From Trichoplax adhaerens (taxonomy: Eukaryota > Placozoa > Uniplacotomia > Trichoplacea > Trichoplacidae): a stretch of DNA of 64,000 nucleotides. Shown here piece after piece: positions 1-12,507 of this stretch (within the stretch, counting starts at the first letter, position 1; each line of letters opens with the position of its first letter). The notes under the pieces are model-generated. The model did not search any database. It was given only the letters and a program-made list of their open reading frames with translations, and had not been told where the DNA came from. The stretch is from the NCBI RefSeq assembly GCF_000150275.1, contig NW_002060943.1, positions 1,484,628 to 1,548,627 on the forward strand, written 5' to 3'. A program made the position numbers and the translations under genes.

Positions 1-3000
1 CAACATGAGATTATGATCTGAAAATAAAAACGCAGTCATTCGAAATTTAGTTACGATCTACCTTTAATATACGAAACTAATTACTTAAATTGTTTTTCTA
101 CTTTATTTTGGTTCTGGTAGTTACCTTGAAGACTGTAACTTTCCAACCATATCTTTTAATAGAATAAGCGCGCTAAAATTTATTTAATTTAGGACTACTT
201 AACTTGCTAATTGTAGTATAGTACTTTCATTTATTCACACTATATCATTGATATTTAGGAGTATCGATACTTTGTTAAAACGTATTAGCATACATTTAAA
301 TTGATCCTATACGGTACGGCTATGCTATACTTCTCTTTTTTATACTTTTACTGTTAGTTGCTTAATATTGTACAATCTTGTTTTAATAGCTAAGATAAAA
401 TCCTATATTTTCTTTTTGTGGATGAATCAATACATTGCATGTGCTTGCTATATTCAAAATTATTGTAATATCTATTCAAAGATATTCAAGATGGATCCAT
501 ACGATTCATTATTTAAATTTTTTAACGTGTTTATGCTCTAACTTGATTTCTTTCAACTAATACAGTAATGTGTTATATTATATAATGATTTAGCTGTTTC
601 CGTTACAATTGGTCATTTTACCCCTTAATCAACTTTAGTAATTCGGGTTATGATACTTCTATCGATATCGACATAATACGCATTGTCTATTTTGTTAACA
701 TGATAGTTAATGACAAACAAACTTGAAGATAATATAAAAGTTAACCTATTACTTTCAACATCCGCTTGATTAATTTCTTATAATACTACCATTACATCAA
801 ACTTTGATAGTCCTCTATATATCAGTAATATAGAGCTTAATTAAAGTAAAGTAAACAAAATAAGATTCTATCATTTGAACCGATGGGCTATATTTAGTAA
901 CTTAAGACGCAAATCAAAATTACGTTTTCCGGGCAGTAATCTACTACAATAATCTCAAATTGATGTGTAATGCATATTTATGTGCCATATAGCAAGCAGT
1001 GACTGTTATATCAGCTTTAGGATGCTCTACCTCGGACCGGCACAAAGAATTTCAAGTACAGAAATATATCTAGTTGAACCTCAGCAAATCAAGATTTCTC
1101 TAGTAATTGATAGATTCTGCTAATTATCGTTTTGAGTTTCGTTCGGGTTTTTACGAAAATATAGTATTTAAGAAGATTGTAGATTCAATATAGTGAAGTA
1201 GAATTGAATAGAATCATTTTTGGAGTTACAGTAGCATTTATTATAGTTATTATTGTAGTAGAAGTAAGGATTAAGATCAGATTTTTCGGACTTATCGGCA
1301 GTCCATCATTATTTACCATAAATTATATAAACATTGTCGGTTCACAAAATGGATGTATTAATTTCGGTGGTTACCGATATCGTTGTAAACTCAATTTTTT
1401 GAATATCTAAAAAATAGTTCATTCATTGAGTTAATAACATTATCCTTTAAATTAATATTATAATTTTTCAAGCTTTGCATAGAATAGTCTTTCCTTGTTA
1501 AGATCAATTTTAAAATAAAGAAACAAATACAGTCCAAAAATTTATACTAAAGATTGTTGCTACTGTCTGCTTTGTATATTCCTGCAGTCAATATAAGAAT
1601 TTCAAATGCAGCGGCTCCCCGGCAACCGTCTAACTTGAAATAAATCTTTCCCGCCCCCACTTAGTTACACAACTTAATTTTAGTATACTGGCAATGTCTA
1701 CTTCAAGGTATTGAATCAGTAATACATAATATACAAAAATACTTACGTCATTTTATTCATTCCCAAGCAACTTGAAAAATTTACTGTCACGCTGACTATG
1801 CGGTTATGAATAGATCACTGTCAATAACTGTACCATGGCAACAGCAATCTAACATTTATCCAATCTATTTCATCAATGACAGATATTGTAGTAATTCTGT
1901 ACACAAAAATGCTACTGTATATAGGTTAACATACATATAACTAACAATAGGTATATACTAAAGAAACAGCCTGCCACAGTGATGAAACATATAAAGCCAT
2001 CATTGAATAGGAAAAGCAATTAGCATCGTTAGTAAAATCTAATCATCAAAATTTAAATTAGATAAAGACACTCACTACAATTGCTTGTGGCTTTTATCTT
2101 TCTAATCTCATCATAATAGCATCTTTAACATTTTAATAATAAATAAGAGGCGCATTTTCACCCATTGTTTTAATAGGTTATTATACTGTCGTCATATCAA
2201 TTGTTATCCTCCAAGAAATCAAATGCAAAAATTAGCCGATTTTCGTACTATGTCTTAAAATGGTTTTATCCGAAAAATACCAACATCAACTACAGAAGTT
2301 ATTCAATCTACAATTTATCATGTTGATGGAAATGAAATTTTACATCTCAAAAACACCATGTTATATTTTATATTATACTATCATTCATATCATAGTTTGT
2401 AAATAATAAGTCTTAGTATGAGGCAATATGGCATACTGTAAGTTATTTTATAGGCTTTATTTCGATGTTATAACATTGTACCGGAAGCTGCAAAGCCTAA
2501 ACGTTTATATCTGTATGCCAGTGCTGTCTTAAATATTTGTTATTAGCCTTTATAATTAATTATTTAGTATAGTTGAACTTTACGAGATTTATTAGACTCG
2601 GCAATTACCGTAGTATTTCAGACTAAATAATCACTCATCGGCTAAAAGTGACATAATATGTATTATCATTATTCAGCTTCTCGTTTAGCAAAGCGGCCGA
2701 ATAGTTTGCTGTATACCTATATGGTATAGTGGGCATAAAGACTAAAGTTAAGTCTATCAGAGTTTCTTCTTCATATTTTATTATTTCTGTATGCTTACAG
2801 ATACAGTATTGCAAATCCAGAGACCTTATGCAGAATATTTCATATATTGCATTAGAAATGAAAGTGTATTTATAAAAGGTACTAGTACTTAAGAGATACT
2901 AAATGAAATACTAAATGATAAAATATTGATCACATTTTATATACAAAGTATACAATGTAATCGCTGTTGTACTCAGTATACGAAAAAATTGAAGCAGCGA

Positions 3001-6000
3001 TCTTTTCTATACAATTTTTCACCCTTATTATTTAGAAGGATTGGCATCCTGTGCATTCATATTCTAAACTTTCTAATACTTACGATACGGTTTCATAAAT
3101 GAAGTATTGCATCTTATAAATATTGTAAATGAATTATAAAAGAAATTAGGTCCGTTAACTCCTGAAGCGGATATGAATGATAATATTTGTGCTTCGACAG
3201 GTAAGGAATCATAAACGGCCTGGAAAAGGATAACCTAAACATTTGCATGTTCTGACTCATATGCGTTACCACAGTTCGATAAGCTGCAACCCACGCGATA
3301 AAAACACAATTTATATTCTCTTTTGTGTTTTCTATAATACGAGAACTAAAAATACCAACAGAATTTCTGGATTGTGGTCATAAATTGCTAAAATAAGTAA
3401 ACCTTGAACTTTGATATTAATAATTCTATTGTGCTTTTTTATGCTCAAGGCTTTACGTAATAGCTTGTTCACATTTAAAAGATACTTATTTGAGGTAAAT
3501 ACGTCAAGCTGGTAGTGATATTGCCTTATTATACATTTTTAAGCAAATATCTTATCCATAATGGAATTGAGTAATAGCATGTGCTTTGATTCTTATAACG
3601 TATCTCGTTAATGTTACGTTTGCCTTGCTCAAGCGGGTAAGCATATCAAAAAATTAAGTATTCATTATGATTAACAATTTTTGGTTACTATTACCTCTTA
3701 AAGTTGCTAAGCACGTACTGTCCGTAAAGATGCTTAAGTTTTGAATAACAGAGGATATAATTTTCATTCAATTAATAGTTTTCAAATCTAGGACTGTGTT
3801 TATGTCGTAGTTGAATACACACAATGTATCATGTGGCGTATTATTATACAGTAATTTATCAAGGTTTAAACAGTGAGTGAAAAATTGATAATGAAATATT
3901 CCAGGTGATTCAATTTGGTTATTCGTTATTCAAATAAATTTCTAACGAATATCTAAACTATTTACCTTCTATGGTAGCCTGAGGTTACTATTAAATTTCA
4001 AAATCTTATTATACTTCACAATCGAGTTTCTAAAGTGCTTACACCTGTAAGCTAACAAGCCGCAATAAAGTATTGAATGATAAGTTTGGTGGGCTTTAAC
4101 AAATAGCATCTTGTATTTGCACCTAAGATTACAAAATGTTTATGAAATAGTATTAATTAAATGGATTCATGATTGACTTTGTGGCATGTTTAACTTAAAT
4201 TACGCCTTGAACTAAATTCAACATTTCACTATATTGATGATTGCAAAGTTGCAATTACGCTATTACTATTGCTCTATAACTGCTTCGCTAGCTAGTGACT
4301 GCTTTAATTTAATCAACTACTGCAGTTTGTTCGATCCATCATTCCCGAAATTTTACAGCGTCTTACATATTAAGATATTCTTTGAGGAGAAAAATTTGAG
4401 AATCTTATGTAATGATGATTTATTGCGACAATAACTAGGAAAGTCTCTTTCTTTCACTATACTAAACGGTAGACAGGTGTTGAAATTACGTAACAAAATC
4501 TATTAGAAATAATGTAATAGTAATTAATATGATACAATCAATCGAAAAAATCGCAGGTAGTGTGAAAATCCTATAAATGGTAATAAAAATTTATCATGGT
4601 AATTTTGAATGACGTATCGTTATTTGATTACATTTACCATCCTCTGTCTCATAGTTTGATGTTACCAGATGATGGGTAACGATTATGTAATAAATATTTA
4701 AAATCTCCATTATGCTTAAAATGTTACCGCATGTAAGCGGTAAATTAAATTTAAAGTAAATCTGCTAACATGTTAATATACTGATGATGAGACATGATAG
4801 TTTTTCATCGAAGGTTTTTACTTCACTTGTTAGTCACACTAACTCCGCTGCTGTAATTGAAAATCATTTCCGATCTGTATTGCAGGTCAAAAACTTTAGG
4901 ATATTATTCCATTGTAGACGTTAATAATACGTTTGAACGGAATAAGGCCGTAGTTGACGAGACATATTTACAGTAATATCATGAGCCTGAAAAATTTGCA
5001 AAATTTATCGTTAATATCATGACAGCACTCAAGATTTTCATGAATAGGATGTCTTACTGAAAGTTTTAGAAATAATATATGATTTTTGGGTAAAGTAATT
5101 GTATTACGATATTTTTTATTAATTTTGACATTCCGTACACGCCTTGCGTGTGGTCAATTAGTCTCATGTCATTTTCACAGCTTTCTTCTATAATATTCCT
5201 GGAATTAATTATGAGACAGTGATTAAATGCTCTTCATATAGTAATTATGTGAGCACCAATTCAATGCAATCCTGAGAACCTTCCAACAATAAAGAATTAT
5301 ACTGTACTTCATATTACATCTTAACAGAGAAATACTGTCTGTCATTGTAACCATAATTCCCGTTTATGTGATTGTTACTAGAAGTTGCAAACAGTTTCTA
5401 CTGTTAAAATTTATTTCAGAGTACCGTATAACTGGAAATCAATATATGTCGGAGCTAAGATTAACTACTATGTAGTCACTTTAGATAACTATAACAAATA
5501 ATACCTTACTTTTTAATTGAACTATCAAGCATAGATATACCTAGCCAGGCGATTACTAATGAGGCATTTAATTTAGAAATAATATAAAGTAGGCTAGACT
5601 GGATGACAATTTCTTTTAAACATTCTAATATTTCTCGCTGATATGCGCAATTGCGAAACTGACCGTGTTATATAATCGTATGTAATGAGACAGTTGCTGT
5701 ATATGGTATGTTATTCAATTTTGTCATTGATATCCCGTCTACGTAATCACTAAAGCTTTAAATCATTTAATTGCGTTTATTAAATACAAAACAATAGCCA
5801 ATTCAACTAATCTATACCAAGAATAAGGACGCGATTTCAAATTTTTTAGTTCATCTAGAACGGATAATTTACGACTTTTATTAAATTTTAACCTTTTTCC
5901 ATCCTCTATCACGTGATAATTACCTATTGGCCCCAATTTTTATTTTACAATATAGCTACCTGATAGGATTACTTTTCCGCTAATAATCATTAAAGCACTT

Positions 6001-7083
6001 TTAATTTTCAGCAAACGAGCATTGCCGCTGTTTGCTTAAATCACTCTGCTGGATCAAAAGGTGAGGTATAAATAGAACGATACAAATGCTAGGATTACTT
6101 GAGTCAACAAATTATTTTTATCAAATCTTTTACTCATCAACTGTTGTAGGCTATAAATAAATAATATGTATATTGCCATGCCTTATGGATATGCAAGCAA
6201 TTTTTTATAGCGCCTTAAGATGATCGTGGACTGTTTAAAATAATAATATGGGCAACCCTTGAAACAATAATATCCCTATATAAAAAGATGACCAGCTATT
6301 GTTAATTGATAGTATCTCTATGGGCTCCTATCTTGAATTACAGGCTAATTCTATTATTCAATGATTAATAATTAATGTATTGATATAAAATCTTTAACAA
6401 CAGAGCATAACTACAGCTAAAACATATTATGGTTTGTATCGTATTGTCTAGTAAACAGGATGTCAAATATTAAAGGTAATCAAATATAATATTATACCAC
6501 CTGGAAAAAATATGATTATTCATATAGTAGGCTCCAGTTTCATTAATCATAAAAAGAAATCATGTTTATTCATTCTATTCAATTTAGATGGCAAGCAGAA
6601 GAATGCTTTACAGTGTTTGCAGTGCCTCGAATACTCGGTGCTTATTCTATTGTTGTTTGTCTAATCTCTTTAATTGCTAACATCTATAAATAGTGCTGGC
6701 ACCCTTTGCCAAAAAATTTTGAAGTTGCACCTTAGAGAACTCATCGATTGAGTGTACTTGTCCGTAAATCGAATCAAAAATTGTTCAAAGTCCTACTCAG
6801 AAAGTAAGCTTCTTATCATTATTTTATCTTATCGTAGTGATATGTTTGATAATTTATTTATGCTAAGCATTAAAATAAATTAAATGAACAGCAACTACTA
6901 CTAGTAAATATCATGTATGATTTGATGTATCTGTCAAATTATCGCCAACTTGATCATATCGGCTATCCAATGGTGCTAACATTTAAATTCTAATTTTATG
7001 GCCGATTAATGTAGGGATAATTTTATATTTTGACTGCAATCAATTCTATCAGAGGTAGTTATTAAATTAAAAGCGAATTAAAG
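1..7083. other. AT-rich stretch without a supported gene
   Basis: I read both strands and saw only short, low-complexity open frames with no recognisable domain, no chain of phase-compatible exons and no RNA gene. Open frames near 1204 and 4234 have the composition expected of AT-rich noise. It could be intergenic, or an intron of a gene lying to the left. Two CCGGCAAC / CCATGGCAAC strings near 1620 and 1835 resemble half of an RFX X-box, but no gene start is visible beside them. Confidence 0.5.
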
Positions 7084-8974
7084 ATGACTTCCATGGCGTA
7101 CAGACTCTTAGCCGTAACCGTTACAATGCTATTAACTACTTCGCTAATGGTAAGCTTTACCAGCTACAGAATGTTAATTTTTGTTTTCATTTTTACACAT
7201 TTAATGCGACGTATTTTGATACAGACAAATGATATTTCGCATATGCTTATCAACAGCATCGCTAGCATATAGTCTTACATCTTTTATTCAATGAGTAATG
7301 TACTATGATCAAATTGTAAACACTGAAATAGATATTTTAGATAATAAATATCGGCTTCACATCGTGTTTATTTTCATATGTTAATTCTCATAGAATTAAT
7401 ACCAATGATTCTGTATCGGCTTCAGATAAATTTTAGTTAAATGAAAAACAGTAGACTGCATTGTTATAGGATCTTAAGCATAATCATATTCACTCATTGC
7501 CAGTATAGAAGTGATGAAAAGTAAATAGATGGACAAGAAATCGATAGCTAAAGATCTTTAATTGAAGCAAATTAAGAAAAAGTAAATGACTTAATAAGCG
7601 AGATTATTACATATTCCAAGATATCCTATCAATATAAAGCCAATATAGAATAGTCCGAATATCAAATAACATTAGTAATATCAAGAATTGGTGTAATAAC
7701 TACTATTTTTCGCAGAATTAAAAGTATAATCTATAGAATACCATAAAAGTATTAATTCTATATACTGTATAGTAAAGTAATTGTAATTTACACCTCTGAT
7801 CAATTCTATTATACGCGTCAGTAAATAGCGATATGATACCCGATATCTTTCTTTCATATCATTACATTCCAATAGCAGATACAATGCACGACACGTTGAT
7901 CTGATATCTTATTCACGAAGTAATAAAAAGACATACTTTCTAGTCACAGAATATAGAATCGACCACTAGAAAGTCTTACAGCACTATAACTAATGATGCT
8001 AAGTTCAAAATTTTAAACTATGCATCAGTTAATCCACAGCTAACTTTAATTATCAGCTATGATTAATTTGCGTTCTCGCTTATCCTACAGGCATTTGCTA
8101 AAGATAATTATGATCTGCTCGTTAATAAATATCTGACTTTAAAATATCACATCTATTTAGTTTGCTTTGTAAACATTCATATTTTAATTTTTCCTATAGG
8201 CTTTTGCTATAGACAATTATGATCCGCTAGTTACTAAATATCTAACTTTAAAAATATCATTTCTATTTAGTTTGCTTGTTACAAATATTCATATTTTCGT
8301 TTTTCCTATAGGCTTTTGCTAAAGATAACAATGTCAGTGAAAAAGATTCTAATTCCGAAAATAGCAACGACATCACTAAACGTGGGGGGCAACCAGCGGG
8401 CGATCTATCGGATTACTTTTGTGTGATAGAATGCTTGGAAGATGACGAAGATAGAGATGTAAGAGCAATTCGGGAAGCCAAAGATTTCCTGGACCATTTA
8501 CCAGAAATTACCCATTCCCAAGCAAGATATAATTCGGACAAGATTGGCACACTGTTTAATTTGTATGAACGCGGGCGTAGGCAAGGTAGACGAGCAATGC
8601 TCAATGACATTATGTCGGGCTTAATCCACAATAAGGGTGTCTTTAAAGCTGTCAGCAGAGATGAACTGGAGGATGATGAGAATGAGAAAGCAAACTGCAG
8701 TAAAGAATGTATGTTTAAAGGATTTTTTGGCCGCGACAGCAAACCTGATCGTATTGAAAAGGAACGAGAGAATGCAGTTATGACCGCTTTAAAACATCGC
8801 TTTTACGTCGGCCAACCTATCCGATACGTAGAAGATATTATTGGAGAAGGCAAAGTAGCAAAGAATACAGAAATTAGGCACCGTCAACAGATGAAAAATG
8901 CGGAAAATAATTTTAAATCATATTTAAGAAAAATATCCCTTCGAAATGGTCGATTTAACCTCAATTATAACTAA
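7084..8974 (+). CDS. secreted precursor protein, candidate prohormone (2 exons)
   Basis: Exons 7084-7149 and 8312-8974 join in phase 0 (donor GTAAGC, acceptor TATAG) to give 242 aa. Residues 1-22 (MTSMAYRLLAVTVTMLLTTS...) form a signal peptide, with likely cleavage near AFA-KDN just after the junction. A short Asn/Ser-rich acidic stretch follows, ending in ITKR, a dibasic convertase site. The body then starts GGQPAGDLSDYFCVIEC. Two CxxxC pairs (CVIEC, CSKEC) lie about 100 residues apart. A GRR-QGRR segment between them could be a second processing or amidation site. The C-terminal half is basic and helical (RHRQQMKNAENN). I recognise no family; insulin, granulin and cystine-knot patterns are absent. 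The secreted location is well supported. A regulatory-peptide role is inferred from the KR/GRR sites. Alternatives are a secreted structural or cytokine-like helical protein. The intron holds two extra copies of the exon-2 acceptor (see the repeat at 8081-8339). Confidence 0.7.
8081..8339 (+). repeat. tandem triplication of a splice acceptor and exon start
   Basis: Three copies of a roughly 110-bp unit end the intron of the secreted precursor gene. Each has CCTA(C/T)AG followed by GC(A/T)TTTGCTA(A/T)AGA. The exon-like starts are at 8091, 8200 and 8312. Only the third opens into the long frame. Copies 1 and 2 also begin in phase 0 (AFAKDNYDLL..., AFAIDNYDPL...) but reach a stop within about 40 codons. 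Using them would give truncated secreted products, unless they are spliced as cassette exons. Confidence 0.8.
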
Positions 8975-9867
8975 ATGAAATTAATGACATTTTGCAACGA
9001 CGTTGGCACTCTGCCCATCAGCAACTATCCTCTTAGAATACAATATAGAAGCTTACACTTGTAGTATTAGGATCTTATTTAGGCATTTAATATAGAGAAA
9101 GTTGTTCTCTCTGTTGTCATCATTATGAATTACTGGAATACAACTCTAACATGGAATATTGCTATCGTTGTACTCTTCTCTTATAATCACTTTATTTTGC
9201 CTTCAACGCTGCCAAATGTAGTGGACAATGATACAGCTATTTATGTAAAGGGTATTACGCTAAAATACGCTCTTCCTACCTTGTCTATAGAGTACAATAA
9301 TAATTATGATAATGTGCCTCAATGTTAACGCAACAATGGCAATATTGCATATTTTTCCTAATTCTCCTAGCATGATGGTGGTGAGCGATAACTAAACGTC
9401 ATTTAGTCAGCATGAATATAGCAATGTTGCATTGGACTATAACTTTATCGCGACTTTGATACAGAATGTTTGTTTCAATAACATCGCGTAGTCCGTAAAT
9501 AGCATTCAAAGTTATTGTGCAATTCATTTTATCCGTTTCATTGAAGACGCTACATTTCAGTTATTTGCATATGCGTTTGCATTAATAGATCCAATAAATA
9601 AATAAATAATAAGAGAAATATATACACTTCAAAGAATATAATCAATCAGGCATGATGGAGAAAAACAACCTGACCTATTTTATTTGCAAGTCAATGTTGT
9701 CGAAATTTCTGCCATTTGACCCTTTCTATGATAGATGCTGAGTGACCTGGAATGGAAAAAAATAAAGAAGTAGCACCCGTCCAATTGTAAATAGTGTACG
9801 CATACTGTTCATTTTTAAATCTCATGCACAACCCTATGCTATTCCTTTAGAAGTCATAATACCATTC
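8975..9867. other. 3' flank of the precursor gene
   Basis: Probably 3' UTR and intergenic sequence. AATAAATAAATAAATAA near 9594-9610 could supply a polyadenylation signal. A 67-codon frame at 9125 starts with a hydrophobic stretch but has no other support. Confidence 0.4.
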
Positions 9868-10020
9868 TCAGATTCCAACTCCTGTCAAGACTCCATTTTC
9901 CTTTTCAGTATTAGCAATCGATCTTGCAGTCTGCATTGTCCATCGGAGGATCATGTGAAATGAGTCAAACAATGCATCCGCCTTGGATTTCACTTTCTCA
10001 TTAAATCCTTGTTTTGACAT
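9868..10020 (-). CDS. small ORF or orphan exon, 50 aa
   Basis: The frame starts MSKQGFNEKVKSKADALFDS and ends in a stop at 9868. It has the composition of a soluble amphipathic helix (charged with spaced Leu, Phe, Ile), unlike the surrounding AT-rich noise. The ATG is preceded by an in-frame TAG that could equally be an acceptor (AAAGATAG), so this may be the last exon of a larger minus-strand gene. A second, overlapping minus-strand frame (10001-10228) also looks peptide-like but shows no family. By eye there is a faint likeness to the N-terminal helix of Mediator subunit 22, too weak to name. It could also be a gene relic. Confidence 0.25.
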   Translation of the reverse strand: MSKQGFNEKVKSKADALFDSFHMILRWTMQTARSIANTEKENGVLTGVGI

Positions 10021-10640
10021 TAAATTCTATCTTTATTGATTCCATCTCAACTACGATATTAAGACAGAATACTGTCAGTTCTGTATTGTCGCAGTTGATT
10101 ATTCGTGATTGCTGGAAGGGGTCGATTATATCATCTATCCATCCATCCATCAAATGATATTGATGCAATTCTACGTGTGTCACGTCATGAACTACCAGAT
10201 GTTTCCCCATTAAGTAGTCCATGGTCACGCAATAGCGTGAAATTTCCAGGCGTTTTAATTGGGATTTATTCTATATTCTTCTTCAGTAGTTGCACCTTGC
10301 AGCTGGTGATAATGTACCCATTTGAGTGCGAAGTTTACTGAATTTATGATATACCTAGTCAGTTTTGGAAAATAGGTAATTAATGCCAAAGAGTGAGTTT
10401 TATATAGAACAATCGTATCGATAGGCAATCATCCTGATTCCTTCCGCTCGCGTTGATGGCTCTCAAGCGGATGCCTGCCAACTAAGAAATGATTATTTTG
10501 GGCATTTTGTGATCGAAGCAGGAATGCCCCCCCCCCCATTGCATAGCAATCCTACGATAGCTTTAAACCAGCGATGTTGCATTTCACCGGCGTAGACTAC
10601 TACGCCCAGCACTGCTAAAACAAGACTTAATATACACTCT

Positions 10641-10813
10641 GTAGTTCATTGGATGAGTTTTTAGTCGTGTTTTCACTGCAATAATCGATCGTGCATAACA
10701 TCATTTTACAGTATAGCTGTGCATTATGTAGTTCATTGGATGAGTTTTTAGTCGTGTTTTCACTGCAATAATCGATCGTCCACAACATCATTTTACAGTA
10801 TAGCTGTGCATTA
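10641..10813. repeat. 87-bp tandem duplication
   Basis: GTAGTTCATTGGATGAG... at 10641 recurs at 10728 and is near-identical through GCATTA at 10808-10813. The only clear differences are GTGCATAACA versus GTCCACAACA. The high identity points to a recent local duplication. Confidence 0.9.
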
Positions 10814-11150
10814 ATTAAGTGTGCAATCCACTGCCTCCATCCGTATGGATGTTCCGGTTGATCCAGAGAACAGTACAGTTGATGCTCTCGTGTTCTACAG
10901 TACAATCAGTGTACTGAGAATGGTGAAGGTGAGATCATGGAAAACTAACAGACTACCCTAAATTTGATTCATTTTCTACTCTCAGTGGCCTAGTAGTCTT
11001 GCACATATCATGAACTACTGCAAGAATACTAATAATGAATTAATCAAAAATTTTTACAACTTTTCCTAATCCTCTTCGACATTGACATTCAGTGCTGGAG
11101 CCTGGAGGTGGCGTACAGCAACAACTTTTCTTTCAGCTTCAGTACCGTAG

Positions 11151-11309
11151 AGTACAGTGTACAGTGTATAGTACAGTACACTGTACACTGTGAGTAGTGA
11201 ACCCTAGTCTTTTCATAGAAGTCCTACAGTACGAAAGACCTACTGTACAGTGTACAGTACAGCCTGCAAATCCTGCACACACGTACTGTACACTATACAC
11301 TGTACAGGA
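11151..11309. repeat. palindromic GTACAGT island
   Basis: Dense alternation of GTACAGT, ACTGTAC and TGTACAGTGTACA, giving overlapping self-complementary segments. The same motif family forms islands at 19080-19830 and 61905-62095. Confidence 0.7.
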
Positions 11310-12176
11310 AGTGCTCTCTGCATAATCGATAGGATACACTCGAGCCCGCCATACGGTACCGATGGCCATCAAAATATTACTAGTAACATACACTTATTCA
11401 ACCGGCCTGTTGGGGCTGCAATAGACGTCGGCTACACTCACTCGCGACACTGTACTGTACTGTTTGGAGAGTGGTTCACCTAAAGACTTGTGCGACTGGG
11501 GAAATCTTCATTTGGCTGCTATGGTAGCAAAACCGATTTCATTGGCCTAACGAAAAATGAATCCACCACTTTATCAATGCAAAATTGTAAGCAGTTAGAA
11601 TAAGTAGATTGATTAGCAGAAATCGATTAGTGCTATAGGCATTTACTGGACGAGCTGATAGTGATGCTATGGCAGATTGTGGTAGCACTTTAGTACTTGT
11701 GTGTACCTGTCAAAGTCACGTAGATATAGAATAAAATAGAGAATATGGGAAATATGGATCGATGTTATTGTTATCATCAATACTGTAGTCTATTCTACTG
11801 TATGGTATATGATTAGTTTGCTAAAGCAATATCATTAGGTAAGCCAGAGAGAATGCTTAGATAGCTTATTCGCTAGGAGATACCATGTCGGTCTGTAGCT
11901 TGCTGAAATAGGAAAGTTTATCGTCAACTGTAAGATTGTTATCAGTTCCTGGCGTTGTCATGATATCAAGCAATAGAGCCTTACAACAGTTGTAAAGTGT
12001 TGTATAATGAATTCATCGATCATATCGTCCATAATTAATGAATAAATCAATCTATGCGACAAATTGCTGTCAGGTGTTGCATTTCTCACGCGATGATGAT
12101 AGTATGGTAGAAGAGAAATCCGTTGCTGCCTCCTCAACCGATATAGGACAGATTAACCTTCCAGTTGTTGCCTCCC

Positions 12177-12287
12177 TTAGGCAACATACTGTACGACATG
12201 CTCAGCTACAGTAATAAACGAATGACAGCCAACGTAGTAAACAGAAACAACAATACAGTACAAGAATAAGAAAATCAACCTAGCCAT
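12177..12287 (-). CDS. possible 36-aa secreted peptide ORF
   Basis: ATG at 12287 opens a 36-codon frame. It begins MARLIFLFLYCIVVSVYYVG, a good signal-peptide or membrane-anchor profile (short basic n-region, hydrophobic core), then CHSFITVAEHVVQYVA and a stop. An alternative reading uses the strong acceptor ending TTTATTACTGTAG inside it to enter another short frame (LSMSYSMLPKGGNNWK...). Neither is confirmed. AT-rich DNA yields hydrophobic frames by chance, so confidence is low. Confidence 0.2.
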   Translation of the reverse strand: MARLIFLFLYCIVVSVYYVGCHSFITVAEHVVQYVA

Positions 12288-12507
12288 GTCAATACTAAAT
12301 TTATGCGAGTGCTGACGTAGTAGTAGCGCTCGAAACGTCTACACTAGTACACCTGTAGAGAGAGATGCATTACCTCACTTCCTGACTTATTTAAAGTTAT
12401 TTTCAATAATGTATATGATTGTCCATTGCATATTAAACTGCAGCAGCTGAAAATTATATGCTTTATAGATTTTCTTATTAACAGAAATTGTACTAAAATG
12501 AAAAAAT

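Larger units (their letters stand above)
10021..12176. other. repeat-bearing, less AT-rich intergenic stretch
   Basis: Contains an 87-bp tandem duplication (10641-10813), a poly-C run near 10527-10537, and a cluster of palindromic GTACAGT/ACTGTAC motifs (11151-11309). No exon chain was found. A short frame near 11430-11550 includes DWGNLHLAAM, which resembles part of an ankyrin repeat but is isolated. Confidence 0.4.

Noticed and set aside
1610-1845. RFX X-box-like half sites (CCGGCAAC, CCATGGCAAC)
   Set aside because: Only about 9-11 of 14 consensus positions match and no gene start is nearby.
9125-9328. 67-aa frame with a hydrophobic start
   Set aside because: No splice context, no domain and AT-rich composition; probably the 3' flank of the precursor gene.
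11430-11560. Ankyrin-repeat-like peptide DWGNLHLAAM
   Set aside because: Single partial motif with no neighbouring repeats or exon chain; likely chance.
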